Shown here in pieces: positions 34,319 through 39,083 of a stretch of DNA of 39,083 nucleotides. Within the stretch, counting starts at the first letter, position 1; each line of letters begins with the position of its first letter. The DNA is taken from the NCBI GenBank assembly GCA_030550175.1, contig JAUQPW010000048.1, forward strand, positions 1 through 39,083, written 5' to 3'. Both the position numbers and the translations under genes were made by a program. The stretch is from a bacterium (GTDB taxonomy: Bacteria; Moduliflexota; Moduliflexia; Moduliflexales; JAUQPW01). A model generated the notes under the pieces. That model searched no databases and was not told the origin of the DNA. It saw only the letters and a program-made list of their open reading frames with translations.

Positions 34319-34432
34319 GGATTTTAGGACGCGGAGATTCTGGGACGCGGAGATGGGGGGACACGGGGATATTGAGACGCGGAGACACGGAGACATTTCC
34401 CTGCGCCCCCCCATCTCCGCGTCCTAAAATCC
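34319..34432 (+). repeat. GACGCGGAGA-type palindromic element before the aldo/keto reductase
   Basis: GGATTTTAGGACGCGGAGAT at 34319-34338 is the inverted copy of ATCTCCGCGTCCTAAAATCC at 34413-34432. The left arm holds an additional GGGACGCGGAGAT unit, and the interior GGGGGGACACGGGG is nearly matched by CCCTGCGCCCCCC. It belongs to the same word family as 27492-27635. It separates two genes of the redox cluster and ends 22 bases before the ATG of the second. Confidence 0.78.
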
Positions 34433-34454
34433 TTATGTCCTAGAGGATATTTGT

Positions 34455-35693
34455 ATGGAAGAGAAAAATAATATTGGACGTCGAAGTTTTCTTAAAACTG
34501 TTACCCTGACTGCAGCCGGGATCCTTACGACCAGTTCTTGCTCAGAAACAGCGAACAAACTATCTAAAACGGTGGAATCCTCCACCGAGACAGCAACAGC
34601 CGAACAGCCTGCCGAACCACTGGCTATGCCTGTCCGGGAGTTAGGTAAAACCGGAGTCAAAATTCCCATTTTGGGGTTGGGAACTTCTCAAAGCCTGGAT
34701 CCCGTTTATGACAAAGTCATGCATCTTTGCTTTAAAGAAGGAGTAACCTATCTGGATACGGCTCTTTCCTATGGCTGGGGAGCTTCTCATCGAGCTATTG
34801 CCAATTTTATTAAACAAATCGGAGATCGAAAAAAAGTCTGGATTACTTCAAAATCAGGAAATCGAACTCCTGAAGGCCTTATCGCCGATATCGATAAATG
34901 CCTGGCCGAATTGCAAACCGATTATCTGGATTTGTATCTCATGCATGGAATTGATGATGTCGATATGTTAGATAAAGCTTTTATCGAAGCAGGAGACAGG
35001 TTACGTAAGTCTGGAAAAACCAGGTTTTTTGGCTTTTCTTGTCATGGCGGAGACGTTGTGAAACTCTTGAATAAAGCCGCGGAGGTCGGTGGGATTGATG
35101 CCATTCTTTTCCGTTATAATTTTCGACAGTACGGAGATCGGGAGCTAAATCTGGCCATAGATGCCTGTAGTAAAGCCGGCATCGGTCTGCTGGCCATGAA
35201 AACCATGGCATCGGTTCCAGGGGATATTGAAAAGGTTGTGGAGTTTCGTTCCCAGAACTTTACCTTAGGTCAGGCCAAACTAAAATCTGTTTGGGCGGAT
35301 ACACGGATAGCTTCTATTATTTCCGAGATGGATAGTGTTAAAATTGCCCGTGAGAACATCGCAGCCGCCAAGTCTCAAAAAACCATCAAAGCAGAAGAAA
35401 TGCATCAATTGAATCGGCTCGCGGCACTTACAGCCAGCTATGCTTGTAATGGATGCTCTCATCTTTGTGAATCGGCTGTAAATGGAAAGATAGCCATTGC
35501 CGACCCCTTGAGGTATTTGATGTATTATGAATGTTACGGCAAACAAGCCCGTGCTCGGGAACTTTATCAGGCCCTTCCTCTGGAGGCCAGAAACTTTGAC
35601 ATTGAAGACTTGAAAAAAGCCAGTGCGGTCTGTCCCCAAAAGATCGATATTGCCGCTCGATTAAGTAAAGCCAGGTCCTTGCTGGCCGGTTAA
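34455..35693 (+). CDS. Tat-exported aldo/keto reductase with C-terminal Fe-S site
   Basis: This 412-residue protein opens with a Tat signal (IGRRSFLKTVTLTAAGI) and a cysteine (TTSSC, Cys29) that could be a Tat-lipoprotein lipobox, though it is not a perfect one. A complete aldo/keto reductase barrel follows with the tetrad Asp101 and Tyr106 (YLDTALSYG), Lys133 (ITSKSG) and His164 (LYLMHGI). The C-terminus adds CNGCSHLC (331-338) and Cys393 (AVCPQKIDI), fitting one [4Fe-4S] cluster as in ferredoxin-linked family members. NADPH is not normally available outside the cytoplasm, so electrons from the upstream polyferredoxin may replace it. GAGGATA precedes the ATG. The gene probably belongs to the redox operon despite the palindromic element in between. 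Confidence 0.88.
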   Translation: MEEKNNIGRRSFLKTVTLTAAGILTTSSCSETANKLSKTVESSTETATAEQPAEPLAMPVRELGKTGVKIPILGLGTSQSLDPVYDKVMHLCFKEGVTYLDTALSYGWGASHRAIANFIKQIGDRKKVWITSKSGNRTPEGLIADIDKCLAELQTDYLDLYLMHGIDDVDMLDKAFIEAGDRLRKSGKTRFFGFSCHGGDVVKLLNKAAEVGGIDAILFRYNFRQYGDRELNLAIDACSKAGIGLLAMKTMASVPGDIEKVVEFRSQNFTLGQAKLKSVWADTRIASIISEMDSVKIARENIAAAKSQKTIKAEEMHQLNRLAALTASYACNGCSHLCESAVNGKIAIADPLRYLMYYECYGKQARARELYQALPLEARNFDIEDLKKASAVCPQKIDIAARLSKARSLLAG

Positions 35694-35747
35694 TTTAAGT
35701 TCTTCAATTTGAAATGGCTTGACCTGTGGACGTTTCTTATTTTTCCG

Positions 35748-35784
35748 TTGACTTTCCGTAAACTCTGAGATATGGAACAGTTCC
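35748..35784 (+). promoter_or_regulatory. promoter with an overlapping GGAACAGTTCC operator candidate
   Basis: TTGACT (35748-35753), a 17-base spacer and TATGGA (35771-35776) form a promoter for the MetE-like gene. A 13-base perfect palindrome, TGGAACAGTTCCA (35773-35785), overlaps the -10 and the expected start point. Its core GAACAGTTC recurs at the same relative place before the VOC gene (38575-38583). Confidence 0.55.
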
Positions 35785-35843
35785 AGAAGAGGTAGAAAAA
35801 ATTGTTTTTTAGAAATCACATAAATTAAAAAAGGAGATGGGCT

Positions 35844-36935
35844 ATGAATACCTATCGGAGTGATGTGGTCGGTAGTCTGTTGCGTCCGGACTATCTGAAA
35901 GAAGCCCGGGAACGCTATGAGTCGGGAACTCTCAGCGATGCAGCGTTCAAGCGAATTGAGGACCGGGCCGTTGACGAAGCGGTTGCCCTCCAAATTCGTG
36001 CGGGGGTGGATGTGATCAGTGATGGGGAGATGCGACGATATGCTTTCTTCGGTCATCTTATCGATGCGGTGGAAGGGTTTGATAAATTTGGTGGTTGGGC
36101 TATCCCTTTTCGGGATGAGCAAGGGGCGGAACTGGTTTTTAAACGACCTGTGGTGGTCTCCCGCTTGCGGCGACGGCGCCACCTATGTGCCGAAGAATTT
36201 ACCTATCTCCGTGCCCGTACCGACCGCCCTGCTAAGGCTACATTAATCAGTGCCCAACAGGCGGCAGCCTATTACGAGCCCGAGAAATCGAGAGGAGCCT
36301 ATGCTACAATTGATGCTTATTTAGCCGACCTGGTAGATATTCTGCGTGAAGAAGTAGCTGAATTGATCCGTCTGGGTTGCACCTATATCCAGATCGATAG
36401 TCCGCAATATGCCGCCTTGGTGGATCCTCAACATCGTGAAGGATATCGGCAGCGAGGCAACGACCCGGATCGTCTTCTTGATCGGTGCATTGAAATGGAC
36501 AATGCTGTGATAGGTAATCATCCCGGGATTCTCTTCGCATTACATATCTGTCGAGGGAACTACCGGAGCAAGTTCCACAGCCGGGGGGATTATGGACCGA
36601 TCACCAAAGTTTTCCGTCATACCCGCTTTCAACGCTTCCTGCTGGAATATGACGATGCACGTTCAGGAGGTTTCGAGCCGTTACAATATGTTCCTGAGGA
36701 TAGAATCGTCGTTCTGGGATTGGTAACCACCAAGAAAGCCGAGCTTGAAAGCAAAGAAGAGTTGAAACAACGTATTCGGGAAGCGCAGGCTTTCATCCCC
36801 CTGGAGAGGTTAGCCTTAAGTACCCAGTGTGGATTCGCCTCAACCCTGGAGGGGAATCTCCTCACACCTGCAGATCAGGAAGCCAAGTTACGCCTTGTGG
36901 CCGAAACTGCTCGGGAAGTATGGGGCGAATCCTGA
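35844..36935 (+). CDS. MetE-like (cobalamin-independent methionine synthase C-terminal type) methyltransferase
   Basis: This 363-residue protein corresponds to the catalytic C-terminal barrel of MetE standing alone. SDGEMRRYAFF near residue 59 and the zinc ligands His234 and Cys236 (LHICRGN), Glu268 (FLLEYDDARSG) and Cys329 (LSTQCGFAS) are all present, so a zinc thiolate methyl transfer is plausible. Stand-alone relatives include core methionine synthases as well as poorly known enzymes in catabolic clusters. Its neighbours, a ring-cleavage dioxygenase and a decarboxylase-like protein, hint that it could take a methyl group from an O-, N- or S-methylated substrate instead of making methionine. 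AAAGGAGATGGG lies before the ATG, with a promoter at 35748. Confidence 0.85.
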   Translation: MNTYRSDVVGSLLRPDYLKEARERYESGTLSDAAFKRIEDRAVDEAVALQIRAGVDVISDGEMRRYAFFGHLIDAVEGFDKFGGWAIPFRDEQGAELVFKRPVVVSRLRRRRHLCAEEFTYLRARTDRPAKATLISAQQAAAYYEPEKSRGAYATIDAYLADLVDILREEVAELIRLGCTYIQIDSPQYAALVDPQHREGYRQRGNDPDRLLDRCIEMDNAVIGNHPGILFALHICRGNYRSKFHSRGDYGPITKVFRHTRFQRFLLEYDDARSGGFEPLQYVPEDRIVVLGLVTTKKAELESKEELKQRIREAQAFIPLERLALSTQCGFASTLEGNLLTPADQEAKLRLVAETAREVWGES

Positions 36936-36982
36936 AAGAAGGATCTGTTCATAAGATTTTTCAAACCTGAAAGGAGATAAAA

Positions 36983-37813
36983 ATGACCGGAGGAGTTATT
37001 GCAAGTGCTGTAGCGTCGCATACCCCCAGAATGGCCTTTGAGGAAAAAACCCCAGAATTCCAACGGGGTTTGGTCATAGGTTCTAAGGAAATGGGCGCTG
37101 CGTTGCGGGCTCTGCAACCGGATTTGTTTGTTATCAACTCTGCACACTGGGTTTCCAGTTTCAACTGGTACGCAACCTGTCAGAATCCCCATGAAGGGAT
37201 CTGTGTAGCCGAGGAGGCACCGGATCTGATTCCCGGAATTCCTTATAAACGTAAAGGAGACCCGGAATTTGCCGGGGTTTTTGTGGAGACCCTGCAACGC
37301 GCCGGCATCCCTTGTTTTCGTAATGAATCGCCCCATTACGAATGGGATTATGGGACGTTGGTACCCCTCCTTTACCTCGACCCGGAGGCGACGATACCTG
37401 TTGTGGAAATCTCTACCTGTCTTTCTGCAGACCATGGGGAATGCTTACGTGTCGGACGGCTTATCCACGCAGTCGGCAAAGAAACCGGTCGACGCATTAT
37501 ATTCATTGCAAGTTGCGCTTTATCCCATAAAATCGTGCGAGGACCCCATTTGTGGCCTACCCCTGAACGGATCGAGATGGACCACTGCTTTATGGATTTA
37601 ATGCAACGGGGTCATATTTCTGAATTACTAGCCTGGTTCCCTGAGTACAGCCGTGATGCCGTTGCCGAGATGGGGGGTCGTGTCCTCGCTACGATGTTGG
37701 GGACTTTAGAGGCACTTGCCCAGGAAGGCGTTAAACTGACCGGTCGAAAATACGGTGACTATGCTCCATCATCCGGTAGTGGTAATGCAAATATTGCCGT
37801 ATACCCCATTTAA
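36983..37813 (+). CDS. class III extradiol (LigB-type) ring-cleavage dioxygenase
   Basis: A 276-residue catalytic subunit of the LigB superfamily, which opens catechol-like rings next to the two hydroxyls with Fe(II). By analogy with LigB, His13 (ASHTPRM), His55 (NSAHWV) and a late Glu (221 or 229, in EYSRDAVAEMGG) bind iron, and His182 in SCALSHKI is the acid-base residue. The family includes homoprotocatechuate, 2-aminophenol and gallate-type enzymes; I cannot pick the substrate. No separate alpha subunit is visible, so it probably works alone, as homoprotocatechuate enzymes do. AAAGGAGATAAA precedes the ATG, and the MetE-like gene ends 47 bases upstream, so both probably share one mRNA. 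Confidence 0.88.
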   Translation: MTGGVIASAVASHTPRMAFEEKTPEFQRGLVIGSKEMGAALRALQPDLFVINSAHWVSSFNWYATCQNPHEGICVAEEAPDLIPGIPYKRKGDPEFAGVFVETLQRAGIPCFRNESPHYEWDYGTLVPLLYLDPEATIPVVEISTCLSADHGECLRVGRLIHAVGKETGRRIIFIASCALSHKIVRGPHLWPTPERIEMDHCFMDLMQRGHISELLAWFPEYSRDAVAEMGGRVLATMLGTLEALAQEGVKLTGRKYGDYAPSSGSGNANIAVYPI

Positions 37814-37968
37814 TCGTCCAGGGTACTAACTTTAAGGTAAATAATATAAGGTAAAGTGCCATCTCAACCGGAGGAACCTCCGATTTGTTCTACAAATAGG
37901 GCGATGTCCCGATTCAGGGGAAATTACCCTCTAACTCTCAACACCCCTGAACCTGACTCCCTATAGCT
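37814..37968 (+). other. structured intergenic region with several short palindromes
   Basis: In 155 bases there are CGGAGG-AA-CCTCCG (37869-37882), ATTTGT-TCT-ACAAAT (37883-37897) directly abutting it, and TTCAGGGG..CCCCTGAA spanning about 37912-37950. I see no gene and no T-run. It may be a mosaic of small repeats, an mRNA-processing region or an operator; nothing decides between them. Confidence 0.4.
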
Positions 37969-38349
37969 GTGAAAGAAAATATGTCAAAGAAGGAACAATA
38001 TGAAAAGCGTTATGAGGATCTCATTGGTTTTGTACCTCCACGGATTCAGCATCGGATCGCCCTGGGTCTTGAAGTGAATCCGGACCTTCTGGATCAGGTA
38101 GAAGAGCTTCGTGCACGTGCCATGTATCCGAAGTCGATGGATATTAAGACGGCCCAATTGATCTTATTCGCCGTGTTACTATCCCAGATTTCACCTGCTT
38201 CCGAATATCACGCACGTGCTGCTGTACGCGCTGGAGCGACCCGTGAGGAATTACACGATGTCGCAGGACTGGTTTTTTTGTTTCGCGGTCTACCCGCGTT
38301 CAACCTGGCAGCCGAAGTCATTAACAAAATTTTTCCACCCGGGGAATAA
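37969..38349 (+). CDS. carboxymuconolactone decarboxylase (CMD)-family protein
   Basis: This protein of 122-126 residues has the CMD/AhpD-like all-helical fold pattern: MDIKTAQLILFAVLLSQ, then SEYHARAAVRAGATREELHDV. The Glu and His of the E-x(2-3)-H motif are present, but the CxxC pair of the redox-active AhpD type is not, so it is more likely a decarboxylase or lyase than a peroxidase partner. GTG 37969 and ATG 37981 are both possible starts; neither has a clear Shine-Dalgarno. Its place after the extradiol dioxygenase fits a role on a ring-cleavage product, though CMD proteins classically belong to the intradiol protocatechuate branch. Confidence 0.82.
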   Translation: MKENMSKKEQYEKRYEDLIGFVPPRIQHRIALGLEVNPDLLDQVEELRARAMYPKSMDIKTAQLILFAVLLSQISPASEYHARAAVRAGATREELHDVAGLVFLFRGLPAFNLAAEVINKIFPPGE

Positions 38350-38548
38350 TACTATCTCTACGTTGAAATATCCCTTAAACTGTAGAGGAAGTCCATTGTG
38401 GCTGCCCTGTTTAAGGGCAATCCTGGATGATCGCCTTGCAGGTTACATGATATTTCTATCTGGGTCTAGTATGACAAGTTGAGAAGGACCCTTTAAGGAG
38501 GCCCTTATCGGCGAAAAAAGGTTAAAGCTATTTTTTCGCACTCCTAAC
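38350..38548 (+). other. intergenic region with two inverted repeats
   Basis: CCCTTAAAC near 38372 is matched by GTTTAAGGG near 38410. Further on, GCGAAAAAA (38511-38519) pairs perfectly with TTTTTTCGC (38531-38539) across 11 bases. The second could act as a weak terminator for the CMD gene, but its T-run is inside the stem. I see no gene here. Confidence 0.35.
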
Positions 38549-38613
38549 TTGATCTATCATTTTACAGTTTTGTAGAACAGTTCTGTTCCTGCCTCAGATC
38601 CCATTCTACAAAA
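38549..38613 (+). promoter_or_regulatory. promoter and operator candidate of the VOC gene
   Basis: TTGATC (38549-38554), an 18-base spacer and TAGAAC (38573-38578) form a modest promoter. The palindrome AGAACAGTTCT (38574-38584) overlaps the -10 and shares the core GAACAGTTC with the promoter at 35748. A wider inverted repeat, TTTTGTAGAA (38568-38577) and TTCTACAAAA (38604-38613), flanks the expected start point. Confidence 0.45.
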
Positions 38614-38644
38614 GTAAAGTTTGGTGAAAGGAGAATAAAAAGCC

Positions 38645-39083
38645 ATGGAGATAATAGGTATTCATCACACCAGTTTTACAGTCAGCAATCTGAAACGCTC
38701 TATCGATTTTTATCAGGGTATTTTGGGTTTTCCTATCGTGATGGAAAAAGAGTTAACAGGTACAGAAGCCGAAACGATCACGGCCCTCCCTGGAGCCCAT
38801 CTTCTTATCGCTCACTTGAAGGCAGGCGAATATCAAACCATAGAGCTCATTCAGTACCTAGCTCCTCAGGGAAAGGTTTTAGATACCACGACCTGCAATG
38901 TAGGAAGTGCTCATATTTGCTTCGTAGTTTCTGATATACAGAAAGCCTATTGGGAATTGAAAGCAAAGGGAGTACGTTTTAAATCAGAACCTATTCGCCT
39001 CTCCAGCGGTAAAAGTAAAGGAGGGTATGCGGTTTATTTTCTGGATCCCGATGGAATTACCTTAGAATTGTTTCAAAGGCCTC
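38645..39083 (+). CDS. VOC-family (glyoxalase/bleomycin resistance/dioxygenase fold) protein, cut by the window end
   Basis: The frame from ATG 38645 is open to the last base, giving at least 146 residues; the C-terminus is outside the window. It has two beta-alpha-beta-beta-beta units typical of VOC proteins: IIGIHHTSFTVSNLKRSIDF with YQGILGFPIV, then GSAHICFVVSDIQKAYWEL and YAVYFLDPDGITLELFQ. Metal-ligand candidates are His in HHTSF, Glu in IELIQYL, His in SAHICF and Glu in TLELFQ, so a metal-dependent lyase, isomerase or dioxygenase is possible. AAAGGAGA lies upstream. The shared palindrome in its promoter links it to the methyltransferase/dioxygenase cluster. Confidence 0.85.
   Translation, partial: MEIIGIHHTSFTVSNLKRSIDFYQGILGFPIVMEKELTGTEAETITALPGAHLLIAHLKAGEYQTIELIQYLAPQGKVLDTTTCNVGSAHICFVVSDIQKAYWELKAKGVRFKSEPIRLSSGKSKGGYAVYFLDPDGITLELFQRP

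Overview
The window looks like the end of a contig from an uncultured, moderate-GC, Gram-negative-type bacterium. Evidence is Lgt, a periplasmic DegP-type protease, several twin-arginine (Tat) signal peptides and a quinol-linked polyferredoxin. Genes use ATG, GTG and TTG starts, TGA serves as a normal stop, and the standard code fits throughout. I cannot place it in a phylum: bases 1-14 are the reverse complement of the conserved start of 16S rRNA, but no more of that gene is present. The first bases are therefore probably an assembly break at an rRNA operon that reads leftwards out of the window.

Layout. (1) 1-820: truncated 16S gene, its leader with a boxA-like site, and three tandem sigma70-type promoters on the minus strand. 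(2) 820-13723: a Tat-exported DUF4159 protein, then a giant secreted protein of about 4,013 residues: signal peptide, eight FG-GAP/VCBS propeller repeats, about 25 fibronectin type III domains, and two related C-terminal domains. (3) 13793-15632: hisS and a DciA-like (DUF721) gene. (4) About 15720-19850: a higher-GC, minus-strand island of mostly broken genes (DUF5946, PhzF, monooxygenase-like fragments, methyltransferase, membrane-domain/hydrolase fusion, AraC C-terminus) with one intact DUF4188 gene. (5) 19901-22406: lgt and htrA/degP, minus strand. (6) 22604-27482: a chemosensory core of three response regulators, CheA and CheW, followed by a family 4 glycosyltransferase. (7) 28974-35693: a mostly exported redox cluster of metallo-beta-lactamase-fold protein, Tat-exported intradiol dioxygenase, DUF6599 protein, Tat-exported DUF362 protein, a NapH-NapG-like fusion with six predicted [4Fe-4S] sites, and a Tat-exported Fe-S aldo/keto reductase. 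(8) 35844-39083: a catabolic set of MetE-like methyltransferase, LigB-type extradiol dioxygenase, carboxymuconolactone decarboxylase-family protein and a VOC protein cut by the window end.

Two threads cross the window. Intergenic palindromic elements of three word types (GGTATGG-like, GACGCGGAGA-like and CCTCACCCC/GGTGAGGGG-like) sit between co-directional genes. Three of the genes just downstream of them (hisS, lgt, the glycosyltransferase) start on TTG or GTG without a visible Shine-Dalgarno sequence. Similar word-rich DNA also occurs in frame inside the giant gene and at one gene's 3' end. Second, a GAACAGTTC palindrome overlaps the predicted -10 box of both promoters of region 8, which suggests a shared regulator.

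The best candidates for an undescribed system are the exported redox cluster (region 7) and the methyltransferase/ring-cleavage cluster (region 8). Their family assignments are fairly secure. Their substrates are unknown.
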